Shown piece after piece: positions 1 to 9,027 of a stretch of 47,711 nucleotides of DNA. Both the position numbers and the translations under genes were made by a program. The stretch is from NCBI GenBank assembly GCA_042095835.1, contig JBELML010000032.1, forward strand, positions 1 through 47,711, given 5' to 3'. Numbering within the stretch: the first letter of the stretch is position 1; each line of letters begins with the position of its first letter. The stretch is from DATFKA01 sp042095835. Lineage in GTDB: Bacteria > Bacteroidota > Bacteroidia > Chitinophagales > Saprospiraceae. The notes beneath the pieces are model-generated. The model was given only the letters and a program-made list of their open reading frames with translations. It ran no database searches and was not told the DNA's origin.

Positions 1-2
1 CC

Positions 3-341
3 AAGATCAAATCAGAAGGCCGCTTGGATTTGTACCGCACACAGGTATTGATGCATGAACACTTTCAGCAATTCGAGCGAAAACTCACCATTGACAATAT
101 CTTTCCAAATCCATTTTATGATGAGGTAGGGATAGACATTGCCTTCCCAGAAGCAGGGAGTTTTGCCATTCGCATATTTGACTATCAAGGTCGTCTGGTT
201 TATCAAAATTCTTATCAGAATAGAATGCGTGGCAATCAATTGCTACGCCTGCCATTGGATCACCTTCTAGCAGGTATCTACTCCGTCCAAGTAACTGGTG
301 CTGGAGAAGTAGCCACTAAGAAGCTGGTAAAAGGGCTGTAA
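3..341 (+). CDS. C-terminal end of a type IX secretion cargo protein (partial)
   Basis: The reading frame is open from the left edge of the window, so this is only the last 112 codons of a larger gene; no internal start is needed. The visible part is a type IX secretion C-terminal sorting domain: the 'IFPNPF' start motif, a run of beta strands with 'IRIFDYQGRLVY', then 'LAGIYSVQV' and a final 'KKLVKG' beta strand. In this family the domain directs Sec-exported proteins through the outer-membrane T9SS and is cleaved or used for anchoring. The catalytic or binding part of the protein lies outside the window, so its activity cannot be stated. The domain assignment is firm. Confidence 0.85.
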   Translation, partial: KIKSEGRLDLYRTQVLMHEHFQQFERKLTIDNIFPNPFYDEVGIDIAFPEAGSFAIRIFDYQGRLVYQNSYQNRMRGNQLLRLPLDHLLAGIYSVQVTGAGEVATKKLVKGL

Positions 342-429
342 GAAAAATGCTTATGTGTATTTAGCTAAAGGGTCAAATATTTTTACTAGATTAGTTATTT
401 AACGAAGTTGTCTAAGGTTTTCTGTTGCA

Positions 430-553
430 GGCGAGAAAACAGTATTTTGAGGCTAATCGAGGCAAAAAACGCAATCTATGCATCGCATAGATGTCCCGGA
501 TTCACTCCGGGATTAACGAAGAGTAGCCTTAAAAAATGTTTTTGATAGCCCAA
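430..553. repeat. Structured intergenic repeat, copy A
   Basis: This fills most of the 308-bp gap between the T9SS gene and the TetR gene. Two perfect adjacent hairpins are visible: ATCTATGC/GCATAGAT (474-492, 3-nt loop) and TCCCGGA/TCCGGGA (494-512, 5-nt loop). They sit inside an outer imperfect palindrome, AGGCTA (450-455) with TAGCCT (524-529), whose arms continue outward as A/T-rich matching sequence. The core GGCAAAAAACG ... ATTAACGA recurs in inverted orientation near 15,460-15,500. No protein is encoded here. It resembles a dispersed palindromic repeat; function unknown. Confidence 0.55.
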
Positions 554-649
554 CAAGGAAATTTCAAACAGCTTCAACATTAGTTTCTAAGCTTTGAAAT
601 AGATATTATTGGTCCTTAGACTATTCCAGACACTACTCTAACAACAGGC

Positions 650-1339
650 ATGGCTATCACGATACAGGTAAAAATCAACGAAAAACTATTTGAGAAAGAT
701 CCACAAGACACTAAATTGGGTAAAAAGATTATCCAATATAGCATCCTACTGATTGATGAATTAGGGTTTGAAAATTTCACTTTCAAAAAATTGGCTGAGC
801 GGATTGAATCTACCGAAGCCTCTATCTATCGCTATTTTAAAAGTAAACATAAGCTCCTGGTCTACCTCCTTTGCTGGTACTGGGAGTGGATGCGCTTTCG
901 CATTGATTTTAACACTCATAATTTAACCGATCCACGCAAACAATTGGAGATCGCCATTTCTACCATAGTAGACACCGCCAAAAGAAATACCACTATTGAG
1001 TTTGTAGATGAAGACATCCTGCATAGGATTGTAGTTGCAGAGTCCACAAAAGGCTACCACACTAAGCAAATCGACCAAGAAAACAAAGATGGTTTTTTTG
1101 TGACTTACAAAGCCCTAAATAAAAAGATCGGAGAAATAATAGCGGAGGTCAATCCTGCCTTTAAATATCCAAATGCCTTGGCAGTCACCTTATTAGAGAT
1201 GGCCAACAACCACATCTATTTCGCAGAACACCTTCCCTCTTTGACGGACGTCCAAGTCAGTGGCGGTTCTTTTGAAGAAGTAGAGACGCTGTTGAAAGAC
1301 TTTGCTTTTGGCTTGATTTGTAAAGACTATGAGTATTAA
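650..1339 (+). CDS. TetR/AcrR-family transcriptional regulator
   Basis: A 229-residue protein with an N-terminal TetR-type helix-turn-helix at about residues 24-70: 'FTFKKLAERIESTEASIYRYF' region followed by 'KSKHKLLVYLL', the usual end of the TetR DNA-binding domain. The rest is the helical ligand-binding and dimerisation part, which is too variable to predict the effector. It is a single gene, convergent with the next one, with stop codons overlapping by a few bases. The adjacent genes do not form an obvious regulon, so the target is unknown. The length is normal for the family. Confidence 0.85.
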   Translation: MAITIQVKINEKLFEKDPQDTKLGKKIIQYSILLIDELGFENFTFKKLAERIESTEASIYRYFKSKHKLLVYLLCWYWEWMRFRIDFNTHNLTDPRKQLEIAISTIVDTAKRNTTIEFVDEDILHRIVVAESTKGYHTKQIDQENKDGFFVTYKALNKKIGEIIAEVNPAFKYPNALAVTLLEMANNHIYFAEHLPSLTDVQVSGGSFEEVETLLKDFAFGLICKDYEY

Positions 1340-1926
1340 GGTTTCTTCTTAAATAAACCTACCGCATTCCCAAGACATTGCAGCGCTTCGTCGAACGGTT
1401 TCTGTTGGAGAGGTGTAATCTCGATGGTCCGTTTGGCACCTTTGTCATAATACACCCTAATTTTATCTACAGGATCTATAGTCATCAGATAGAATAAATC
1501 CAGAGGAATCAGTACTGTATGATGGTAAACTCGCATATTGGTACTTTTGTCAAATTCTCCTTTATCCGGAATATTGTATAGACTGACCACCTTTCCACTT
1601 TCTAAAAGGAACATTACATTGCCCATCCCTTCTTGAATAGTGAGGAAATTTCTTTCGGCTAGAAATAAAGACATATAAATACCACCTACCGAATCGAGGC
1701 TGGCATAGGAGAATTGAATCTTCCCCTCTTCTACCATTTTATAGCCATCAATCGTTTGAAAATTGCTAGGCACCATATATCCCACATTAAAATGTGGAAC
1801 CGTAGCTATAAAAGAACTATCAAAAGGATCGGTCTCCATATAAACACTGTCACACTGCCCACAAGCTAAAGGCATCATGCCTATCCATAATAAAAGGCCC
1901 AAACTTAAACGTTCAACTACACCCAT
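1336..1926 (-). CDS. Hypothetical secreted protein
   Basis: A 196-residue protein with a hydrophobic N-terminus (about residues 8-22) ending in 'ACGQC', which could be a signal peptide with either type I cleavage or a weak lipobox. The mature part is beta-rich with no motif I recognise; it carries 'YYDKGAKRTIEITP' near the C-terminus. It converges with the TetR gene and has its own upstream gap. I cannot name a family. Being a real gene is supported by the signal-like start and codon pattern. Confidence 0.6.
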   Translation of the reverse strand: MGVVERLSLGLLLWIGMMPLACGQCDSVYMETDPFDSSFIATVPHFNVGYMVPSNFQTIDGYKMVEEGKIQFSYASLDSVGGIYMSLFLAERNFLTIQEGMGNVMFLLESGKVVSLYNIPDKGEFDKSTNMRVYHHTVLIPLDLFYLMTIDPVDKIRVYYDKGAKRTIEITPLQQKPFDEALQCLGNAVGLFKKKP

Positions 1927-2006
1927 CTACTTTTTTCTGCAAAAATAAGCGGTATTAATTTAAACTGGGGAATAATCCTCGATTCTTCCCCAGTTTGAGG
2001 GCGATC

Positions 2007-2741
2007 TTATAACTTTCTTAACCAAATATTCCGATAACTTACCGGATTACTATGATCTTGTAGGATGATGGAGCCCTCGCTGTGAGCTACATTCTTGGGC
2101 ATCCCGATATATTCGGTCGTTCCTTTGATCTCTGTATTGTTCTGAATAACGACGCCATTGTGGATGACCGTCACATAGCCAGAGGCTACTTTAACACCAT
2201 CCCCATTAAACTGCGGCGCTTTAAAAATGATATCATAGGTCTGCCATTCTCCAGTAGGTCGCATAGCGTTGACCAGAGGCATCGACTGCTTGTAGATTGA
2301 TCCAGCTTGTCCGTTAGAGTAGGTCCGATTGTTATAGCTATCTAGGACCTGAACTTCGTAGCGCTCCTGCAAAAATATGCCGCTATTTCCTCGGCCTTGG
2401 CCTTCACCTTCGATGACTGAAGGCGATCTCCACTCAATATGGAGCTGGCAATCGCCAAACTTTTCCTTGGTCATGATGGGACCAGTACCTTTGACTACAG
2501 TCATGATACCTCCATCTATTGTCCACCCTGGTTTTTCTCCATTGCGGTTGACCCAATGATCGAAATCCGCACCATCAAATAAAACCATGGCATCAGAGGG
2601 AGCAGCTGAGTTTTGGGTACCGGGAGTGACTATGCGAGGCTCTGGTTCCCACACTTCGGTATCTTTGGGATCCTTGGTTTGTGCCTTTGCAATAAAAGTG
2701 CCCCCAATAAATAGGAGCGATAGAAGGAATATACGTTTCAT
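2007..2741 (-). CDS. DUF1080 (3-keto-disaccharide hydrolase-like) secreted protein
   Basis: The start at 2741 gives 'MKRIFLLSLLFIGG', a clean signal peptide ending near 'AKA'; the longer frame up to 2813 adds a non-signal leader and is less likely. The body is a DUF1080 concanavalin-like jelly-roll: 'LFDGADFDHWV', 'GWTIDGGIMTV', 'DCQLHIEWRSP', 'GNSGIFLQERYEVQVLDS', 'EWQTYDIIFKAPQF', and the closing 'SNPVSYRNIWLR'. Members bind or cleave sugars; some are 3-keto-disaccharide hydrolases. It is likely periplasmic or exported. It is monocistronic as far as can be seen. The substrate is not predictable. Confidence 0.85.
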   Translation of the reverse strand: MKRIFLLSLLFIGGTFIAKAQTKDPKDTEVWEPEPRIVTPGTQNSAAPSDAMVLFDGADFDHWVNRNGEKPGWTIDGGIMTVVKGTGPIMTKEKFGDCQLHIEWRSPSVIEGEGQGRGNSGIFLQERYEVQVLDSYNNRTYSNGQAGSIYKQSMPLVNAMRPTGEWQTYDIIFKAPQFNGDGVKVASGYVTVIHNGVVIQNNTEIKGTTEYIGMPKNVAHSEGSIILQDHSNPVSYRNIWLRKL

Positions 2742-2813
2742 ACGAAATAAAAAATTAATGGCTTGGTAAAAATAACAAGTCCAGTAAGATAAGGAATGTT
2801 TGATTTTGGGCAA

Positions 2814-3433
2814 ATAAAAAGAGTAAACATCCCAAAGATGCTAGCAATTTTCACTTTAGCGAACAATAGGTATAAAAGGGAAAATGCTATGACCTATGTC
2901 TGGATCAATTACAGCGGTTAGCTTGCTCCATTTTTACTTGACTTATTACTTATATCTTTTGATGTATAAGCTGTTTTGAAAGCTTAAACTTTTTTCAAGG
3001 CTTGAACAGTTGCGCGGTAGTTTTCCTAAACTTTGAAAACTTCAAGAAAAAGGCTTAGAAAAAAATACGATCTCCTTCTAATTTAGCATTAAGTCCTTTT
3101 CAAAATACACTTAACGCTGTTTTAAATCTTATAACCAGCGTTAAGTTGGTATTTTTTCCTACTTATCGCTAGTTATAAACAGAAAGAGTATAGGTAATTA
3201 GCCTAAAAATTCGACTCTACTTTCAAATTCAAGTAGATAAACGATGATCGTCGAGTAAATGTCAGGAAGAGGCCCTATATGTCCTGGCAGTGAAAAATCA
3301 TCTTACCAATCCAATGCTTTTGAACGTAAAAAACCTTTAAGTAATGGAGTAACAGCCAAAGAAAAAGTCTCGCATTTTGATCATTACTAAAGTGAGAAAT
3401 GCTTCCTTTTCTTTATCAAGATTTATTGATTGA
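2814..3433. other. Long gene-free stretch, AT-rich
   Basis: No supported gene is seen on either strand across about 620 bases. The only clear structure is a hairpin at 3109-3146. The promoter of the DUF1080 gene should lie in the first 100 bases. The stretch contains several short repeats of CTTGAA/TTCAAG type around 2,980-3,055, too weak to name. Together with the decayed reading frame to its right it looks like a region where genes have been lost. Confidence 0.5.
3109..3146. terminator. Hairpin with 11-bp perfect arms
   Basis: ACTTAACGCTG (3109-3119) pairs with CAGCGTTAAGT (3136-3146) around a 16-nt loop, and six T residues follow on the plus strand at about 3152. It could be a terminator, but no gene ends nearby on the plus strand. 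It may instead be an operator or the end of a lost gene. Confidence 0.35.
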
Positions 3434-3682
3434 TCACTTTACAATTTCAACCGATAAAACAAGCCTATACTCAAAGTAAGAAAAAGCTTGGCCATGCCAA
3501 TAATGTGTCATGGAATAAAAACTGCCTGATTCGGGAACGGTGACCACAAACCATTCCTCTGGCCCATCACAACTTGCTATAGTACTTACTCCAAGTGATG
3601 AAGCTGGACCTTCTTGTGGAGTATCAGTTAATACAGGTGGTAGTCTGATCCCTTGATTAAAGAAACCTAAAAAGGCAAACTC
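3434..3682 (-). pseudogene. 3' remnant of a decayed secreted-protein gene
   Basis: Reading leftward, an open frame runs about 80 codons to a TGA at 3434 and has protein-like composition, including 'ASCDGPEEWFVVTVPESGSF'. This reads like the end of a beta-sandwich (pre-peptidase-C-like) domain. There is no ATG: upstream the frame runs into the 3' end of the dehydratase gene in a different phase. I interpret it as the tail of an older gene truncated by the event that brought the dehydratase gene next to it. The alternative is a chance open frame. Confidence 0.35.
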
Positions 3683-4632
3683 CCAACGTCTACATTCCCT
3701 CCAGTGATAATAATTCCGATTTTTTGTCCTTTGAAGACTTCTTTATATTTTAAAACGGCGGCTAAAGGTACTGCGCAACTTGGCTCAATAATGATCTTCA
3801 TTCGCTCCCAGGTCAGGCGCATGGCAGCTATAATCTCCTCTTCTTCCACTAAGTAGATATCTTCTACATAGTTGCGAATAATTTCCAGTGTTTTTTCGCC
3901 TAAGCTAGTTCGCAAACCATCGGCTACGGTATTGGTGGTTTCATTTTTCTGCAATACTCCTGAATGAAAGGAGCGATGAGCATCATCGACTTCAGCAGGT
4001 TCTGCACCAATGATTCTTGTATTAGGAGAAAGGTAGGTCGTAGTCAGCGCAGTACCACTCATCAGGCCACCACCGCCAACAGGCGCCATGATAATGTCTA
4101 AAGCCTCCGTGTCCTCTAATAACTCTAAGGCGGCCGTTGCTTGTCCAGCGACCACATTATAATCATTGTAAGGATGGATAAAAGTAGCTCCTTTTTCTGC
4201 GACGACTTGCTCCAAGGTGGCTTCTCGAGAAGCCAAGGTTGGCTCACAGAGGATGATTTCAGCACCGTACCCTGCTGTTGCTTTCTGTTTAATTTTAGGC
4301 GCATTGCTGGGCATTACGATATAGGCAGGTATACCCAATACTTGAGCGCTTCGTGCTACTGCTTGCGCGTGATTACCAGAGGAGTGGGTAGCAACGCCCT
4401 TCGCTTTTTCGGCTTCGGTCAACCGCAATGCTGCACTAGCGCCTCCACGCATTTTAAAAGCCCCAATCTTTTGAAAATTCTCGCATTTAAAAAATATTTC
4501 TGCTTCAGCTATGGCATTTATAGCAGTACTCGTCAATACGGGGGTCCGGTGGATAAAATCCTGGATAGCGGTATGTGTCGCACGGATTTCCTCCAGGTTT
4601 GGGATATGATCTAATTTAGGTAGTGTGGACAT
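3667..4632 (-). CDS. Threonine/serine ammonia-lyase (PLP fold type II)
   Basis: A 321-residue PLP enzyme of the short IlvA/TdcB/serine racemase group. The PLP lysine is K60 in 'GAFKMRGG'; the substrate loop is 'SSGNHAQA'; the phosphate-binding glycine loop is 'VGGGGLMSG'. There is no C-terminal ACT-like regulatory domain, so it is the catabolic-length type and not the isoleucine-regulated long form. Expected reactions are L-threonine to 2-oxobutanoate plus ammonia, or serine dehydration/racemisation; these and 3-hydroxyaspartate dehydratase cannot be separated by eye. The start ATG at 4632 gives the normal N-terminus. No isoleucine-pathway genes are adjacent. Confidence 0.88.
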   Translation of the reverse strand: MSTLPKLDHIPNLEEIRATHTAIQDFIHRTPVLTSTAINAIAEAEIFFKCENFQKIGAFKMRGGASAALRLTEAEKAKGVATHSSGNHAQAVARSAQVLGIPAYIVMPSNAPKIKQKATAGYGAEIILCEPTLASREATLEQVVAEKGATFIHPYNDYNVVAGQATAALELLEDTEALDIIMAPVGGGGLMSGTALTTTYLSPNTRIIGAEPAEVDDAHRSFHSGVLQKNETTNTVADGLRTSLGEKTLEIIRNYVEDIYLVEEEEIIAAMRLTWERMKIIIEPSCAVPLAAVLKYKEVFKGQKIGIIITGGNVDVGSLPF

Positions 4633-4713
4633 AATTTCGTCATTTGATGATGGAGATAAAACTACGGGAGTAAACTTAGCACTCTTTTCCTATGTTTTGC
4701 TCTAAAAAGTAAG

Positions 4714-4986
4714 ATGCGTCAAGTCAAAAGAATAGCCTTGTTGATCAGTCTCTTTGGGAGTATTAGTTTTGTCCTTTTTATTCACAGTTTGGTTAAGCTA
4801 TCCAACGAACCTTTTTGGGATAGCCCCAGACAGATTTATTCCAATTTTGCTTTTGTGGGCTTAGAGTTGGGGCTGCCCTCGCCTTATGTTTCCTCAGCAA
4901 TTTTCCTACTATTACTCGCACTGATGATTTATGGGTTTTGGTATTTCGTCCTACGCTTTTTCTATCGCCGTAGGCAACAATCATAA
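4714..4986 (+). CDS. Small membrane protein, two transmembrane segments
   Basis: A 90-residue protein with hydrophobic segments at about residues 7-28 and 58-82 and a basic C-terminus 'RFFYRRRQQS'. It is divergent from the dehydratase gene and its stop overlaps the stop of the convergent BatE-like gene by six bases. I recognise no family. The plus frame was preferred because its hydrophobic pattern is that of a real membrane protein. Confidence 0.55.
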   Translation: MRQVKRIALLISLFGSISFVLFIHSLVKLSNEPFWDSPRQIYSNFAFVGLELGLPSPYVSSAIFLLLLALMIYGFWYFVLRFFYRRRQQS

Positions 4987-5760
4987 ATCAATCACCTCAA
5001 TCTGATCTATTTTCACCCAGCCTTCAAAACCATTAGCTAAGCGTACATTATACCAGTCTTGCAATGGCTCGACGGTTTGTACCGTAGCGCCCTCAAACAG
5101 GTCGAATAGTGTCTCGCTATCTAGGTTGGGCGCCGATTTTAGCGGCACATTTTCTGACATCACTACTGCTTTTTGCGCGGTAGTCAGCTCTTTTTTGGAT
5201 TGAAATGCCATGACAAAAGGTAAGATACAAAGCACTAAGCCTCCCAAAGCTAAATAAAAGCCCTGTTTCTTTCTGTTGCGATTGGTCCCAAAGAGCCATA
5301 AAATAAAGCCAGCTATACCTGTCCAAAACAGTAATACCCCTAGCAGCGCCCAGGTGTTAGATGAAAGGCTTTGCCGGATATTTTCCCAGATGACAAATAG
5401 TGGAAACACATCAATTTCAATAATCTCATCGCTTAGCTGCTCCTTGACAAAGAGCAGATTTTCTTGTATCGTTTTGTCCTTTGGAGCAAGCATTGAAGCT
5501 GCTTCTAGATAATAAACAGCTTTCCCTTTATTCCCTAGTTGAAAGTGGGTATTCCCTAGATTATAATAGAGGGATTTAGAACAGTAGCCGGCATCTAATA
5601 ACTCTTGATAAGCATCTAAGGCCGACTGATAATTTTGATCTTGATAAAATTGATTCGCCTGCACTAGATTTTGCTGTGGATTATCCTGAGCATCGATAGA
5701 TGGAATGACAAAAAAAATAAAAAAGCTCCAGATTACTGTCTTGATCATTTTTTGCATCAC
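4981..5760 (-). CDS. batE: BatE-like TPR and SH3 domain membrane protein
   Basis: A 259-residue protein: signal peptide (to about residue 24), two to three TPR units (about 30-105, 'SLYYNLGNTHFQLGNKGKAVYYLEAA'-type), two transmembrane segments (about 135-158 and 168-186), and a C-terminal bacterial SH3 domain ('VPLKSAPNLDSETLFDL', 'WYNVRLANGFEGWV'). This order matches BatE of the Bacteroides aerotolerance (bat) operons, but no batA-D genes are in the window; the gene stands beside an OstA-like gene. A role in envelope stress or protein complex assembly is inferred from the family only. Confidence 0.75.
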   Translation of the reverse strand: MMQKMIKTVIWSFFIFFVIPSIDAQDNPQQNLVQANQFYQDQNYQSALDAYQELLDAGYCSKSLYYNLGNTHFQLGNKGKAVYYLEAASMLAPKDKTIQENLLFVKEQLSDEIIEIDVFPLFVIWENIRQSLSSNTWALLGVLLFWTGIAGFILWLFGTNRNRKKQGFYLALGGLVLCILPFVMAFQSKKELTTAQKAVVMSENVPLKSAPNLDSETLFDLFEGATVQTVEPLQDWYNVRLANGFEGWVKIDQIEVIDL

Positions 5761-5825
5761 TATAGAATTTATTGGTTCTTAGACAAACCCCGTGGACTTG
5801 ATTGATAGAGCTGTCTTGGTATTAT

Positions 5826-7640
5826 TTAATTTTTAACAAATAAGTCACTACGCTGTTTGGGTTTTTGCTGGATCAACCACTCGAATCCATCTAAGCGAAG
5901 ACTGGCATGGTCGACTTTATTCATCGGGAATAGTGTCGAATTGGGTTCTTTATAAAATTTCAATCTTTGCAATTCTCCATCTTCAAAAAGAACGGCTAGT
6001 TCACTACAGATAGATTGGTCTACACCAATGAATTGATTCTGATCATCCTTGGCATAATAAATTGTCTCTGCATTTCCGATCACGCGTAGGCGATCTAGTT
6101 CACCATCTTTGAAATAAGCGGTGATCCTTTTGCCTTTTATTTGATTATATAATTCTTCTGTTTCCTGATCTATGATGATAGCATTACCCACCAAGATGAC
6201 CCGATCAATTTCATCATTGGCCATCTGTATAGCTATAGAATCGGCCTTAAACTGGGTAGAATCATTGGCCCAAAGGATGGGATTTCGGAATAGCCGAAAT
6301 AAGGAATCGGTCTCGTAGTACACCATCGAATCACACTTCCCCTGAAAGTCACTCTTGAAAATCCTTACATCGTAGGAAGCCGTTAAAATCCGGCTGGTAT
6401 CTAGACCTGATGTATCTGGTCGATAGGAGACCAAGGTATCAGCAGCCAAAAACAAGGAGTCGTCTTGCAAGACGGTGATTAACTCTGGTCGTCCCATTGG
6501 TCCACCCATTGCTTTGAGATAATCTTCCTCCTGAAGATAGCGAGCAGAATCTGTATTGATGGCAATTTTGGCTGAGGTATCTTGCCAAAGCACTGTCCCA
6601 ACCGCCAAGCCAATTCCTGTACTTTCATCAAAATCAAAAATATCAGCAGTCAATATTTGATCTTGATCACTAAAGGTCGGTCGACCATCGGCCCGATAGG
6701 TATCATTTTGACCATTATAATAAATGGTATTGGCATTCTGTATATTCCGATCTTGGTCTCTGAAAATAGCATTCCCTTCGAGGTAGCTTTCATCTGTTCC
6801 CTCAAAATAGCGTATCGTGTCGGCTTCTGCGTAGCGGGCAGAGTCTCGCACCTGAGCATTACCAGCAAGTACATAGAGCCTGCGAGCATCTTCAAAACGG
6901 ATTTCATCTGCTACCGCTTGTCGATCTCCTTTTTGGTATTGAGCATTTTGACTAAACACTGCCAAGCCATTTTCTGTATCATAAAAACCATCTTCGCAAT
7001 AAATATCGCTGGTATCGGCAGTGATCAGGGTTGGGCCTAAAAAGTATACCGTCTTGGTACCTGTATTAAAATTTAAGGTATCCGCTTTAAGATAGAATTT
7101 GGGATCATTGACCTGCACACTATCCTTAAAGAAGGCTTCTTCTTGATCGACATAATAGTAACCTCGCCGACTGGTCAACTGGGTAGAATCATTGACCAAA
7201 GTGGCCCCAAAATAATAGGAAGCGACTTTGGTATTGAGGTCATAATCCAATCTTTGGGTAAATAATTGTTGCTCCCCACTAATCAAAACCACGTCTTTCT
7301 CTAGGTAAGCCTTCCGGGTTTCCCCATTATATTCCAAGTATTCGGCATAAGCAACTAGTGAATCTCCCTGCTGAATCGATACGGAATCATAGGCAAAAAG
7401 TTGAGTGCGATCAACAACTATTGCAGAATCACAAGCCATAAAAACACTGTCTTGGTATAACTTGACATTTCCTTTGAGCTTGGTGATTTGCTGCCCGTTG
7501 ACTTGTAGTATCTCAGCAGAGTCGGAGCGGATAATTTTTATTGCCGCACTATTCTCCGAAGAGGCAGAAGTATCTACTTGAGCAAACGCAAGGCTTGACC
7601 ATAGATTGAAGAATAGTACGATATATCCGATTTTTTTCAT
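5826..7640 (-). CDS. OstA/LptA-like LPS transport protein
   Basis: The start at 7640 ('MKKIGYIVLFFNLWSSLAFAQ') gives a clear signal peptide; the longer frame to 7751 has an implausible leader. About 604 residues of repeated beta strands follow, with the OstA-type pattern 'AD.I.Y......A...GN....D....I.A..I.Y' seen many times ('DKDVVLISGEQQLFTQRL', 'LEGNAIFRDQDRNIQNANTI', 'LVGNAIIIDQETEELYNQIKGKRI'). These form the beta-jellyroll bridge that carries lipopolysaccharide across the periplasm. It is much longer than E. coli LptA, as usual in Bacteroidota 'OstA-like' proteins. It precedes the BatE-like gene by 65 bases and may be co-transcribed. Confidence 0.8.
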   Translation of the reverse strand: MKKIGYIVLFFNLWSSLAFAQVDTSASSENSAAIKIIRSDSAEILQVNGQQITKLKGNVKLYQDSVFMACDSAIVVDRTQLFAYDSVSIQQGDSLVAYAEYLEYNGETRKAYLEKDVVLISGEQQLFTQRLDYDLNTKVASYYFGATLVNDSTQLTSRRGYYYVDQEEAFFKDSVQVNDPKFYLKADTLNFNTGTKTVYFLGPTLITADTSDIYCEDGFYDTENGLAVFSQNAQYQKGDRQAVADEIRFEDARRLYVLAGNAQVRDSARYAEADTIRYFEGTDESYLEGNAIFRDQDRNIQNANTIYYNGQNDTYRADGRPTFSDQDQILTADIFDFDESTGIGLAVGTVLWQDTSAKIAINTDSARYLQEEDYLKAMGGPMGRPELITVLQDDSLFLAADTLVSYRPDTSGLDTSRILTASYDVRIFKSDFQGKCDSMVYYETDSLFRLFRNPILWANDSTQFKADSIAIQMANDEIDRVILVGNAIIIDQETEELYNQIKGKRITAYFKDGELDRLRVIGNAETIYYAKDDQNQFIGVDQSICSELAVLFEDGELQRLKFYKEPNSTLFPMNKVDHASLRLDGFEWLIQQKPKQRSDLFVKN

Positions 7641-7808
7641 AAAGCCCTGCAAAAGTAAGAACATGTTTGGATAGTTAGCAATAGAGACCCTTGAAGTATT
7701 TCTAAAAAGGTCCTGAAGTAGCATTATACAGACTATCAACGAGCCAAACACCCCAAATGCCCTTCGGCAAGCCTAACCTTAACAGGACTTTAAAGAGGTC
7801 GTATAGGT

Positions 7809-8960
7809 TTAGGCCAGGTCTAGTGCCACACGGGTTGCTTCTTGCCCCAGTAAAGTACCAATGGCTACTCCCATACCTCCTAATCGAAGCGCCAAAGTTA
7901 CGTGGTCGCTATATCGTTTGACAATAGGGGTCTTCTGCTCGCCAACCCCAAGTATTCCCGACCACCAATAATCAACCTCTGCCTTATGCTGGGGCAAAAT
8001 AATTTGATGAAGCAGCTCTTCTAGTTTGGTTCTAATCATCTGGTTAGTTGCGAAAACACTGGTGGTTTCTTCTACTTTAGCGAGATGCCGGCCTCCTCCG
8101 AAAAGCACCCTGTTTCCTATATTTCGAAAATAATAATAACCTCGGTCAATGTGAAAGCATCCGGAAAAAGGCAAATCAGGAATAGGTTTGCTAATCAATA
8201 CTTGATTGCGTGCTGGCAGTACATCCAACTGAGGAAGTAGTTTTTTAGTAAACCCATTGGTGGCTATAATAGCATGTAGACTCTTCATCGTATGCCCGCC
8301 TTTAAGGTGTAAGGCCACTTGTCCTCCGACATCTTCAAATTCCACTACCTCGATCCCATTCAATATTTTTATCCCCAATTGAGTCGCTTTTAAAAGCAAC
8401 TGCTCCATCATCAAGCCCGTATTAATACTGCCTTCTGCTTGATTTAGCAGCATATACTTTGCTGCGCCAAAACCAAATTGATCCACATGATCGGATCGAT
8501 CAATGAAAGTCTCTTTCTCACCCGTTATCGGCGATAATCGATCATTAAATATCGATCGATTATCCATACACATTTCGTAGGAATGCAGATCGTCTGATAG
8601 AAAAATCTCATAACCGCCATCAGCCTTATAGCCAATAGCTTCATCGCCTAATAAATGTCGAAGAGCCACTAGACCTTTATAACGTTGAGCTACCAATGCC
8701 CAAACCTCCTCTGCGGGTCTAGCTTCTAAATCATCCAAAATCTCGGTCATACTACCAAAACAGGCAAAACCAGCGTTGCGCGTACTAGCCCCTAGTGGTA
8801 GTGCGCCACGCTCTAGAATAAGGACATTGGCTTCGGGACGTGCTAGTTTCAAGTGGATAGCTGTAGAAAGACCGACGATACCACTTCCGACTATAGTGAA
8901 GTCTAAGTGATTAAAAAAACGGTCACGCTCCCAAAAGCTTAATTCAATTGGTAAATCCAT
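7809..8960 (-). CDS. FAD-dependent D-amino-acid-oxidase-family oxidoreductase
   Basis: A 383-residue DAO-family flavoprotein. The dinucleotide-binding motif is G25-S-G27-I-V-G30 ('FTIVGSGIVGLSTAIHL'), followed by 'LILERGALPLGASTRNAGF', the FAD/substrate region typical of glycine oxidase and related enzymes. The C-terminal 'YWWSGILGVGEQKTPIV' and 'RLGGMGVAIGTLLG' are the second FAD contact region. It probably oxidises an amine or amino acid in the cytoplasm; the substrate is unknown. It is divergent from the DUF4293 gene and separated from the OstA gene by its own gap. Confidence 0.85.
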   Translation of the reverse strand: MDLPIELSFWERDRFFNHLDFTIVGSGIVGLSTAIHLKLARPEANVLILERGALPLGASTRNAGFACFGSMTEILDDLEARPAEEVWALVAQRYKGLVALRHLLGDEAIGYKADGGYEIFLSDDLHSYEMCMDNRSIFNDRLSPITGEKETFIDRSDHVDQFGFGAAKYMLLNQAEGSINTGLMMEQLLLKATQLGIKILNGIEVVEFEDVGGQVALHLKGGHTMKSLHAIIATNGFTKKLLPQLDVLPARNQVLISKPIPDLPFSGCFHIDRGYYYFRNIGNRVLFGGGRHLAKVEETTSVFATNQMIRTKLEELLHQIILPQHKAEVDYWWSGILGVGEQKTPIVKRYSDHVTLALRLGGMGVAIGTLLGQEATRVALDLA

Positions 8961-8977
8961 AGGTGTGATTTAGATGG

Positions 8978-9005
8978 TTGAAGCAGGGATTTTTTTATAA
9001 TTTTG
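8978..9005 (+). promoter_or_regulatory. Promoter of the DUF4293 gene
   Basis: A TAATTTTG box (8998-9005) is an exact fit to the Bacteroidota -7 consensus TAnnTTTG. A TTG lies 17 bp upstream. The start codon is 22 bases after the box. This is a sequence match only. Confidence 0.45.
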
Positions 9006-9027
9006 GCACTCAACCAAAGTAGGAAAA

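Noticed and set aside
4981..5760. A complete bat aerotolerance operon
   Set aside because: Only the BatE-like gene is present; no MoxR ATPase or von Willebrand BatA/B genes are adjacent.
6582..7040. A 152-codon plus-strand frame inside the OstA-like gene
   Set aside because: It is the complement of a real gene with repeated strands; no start context or family.
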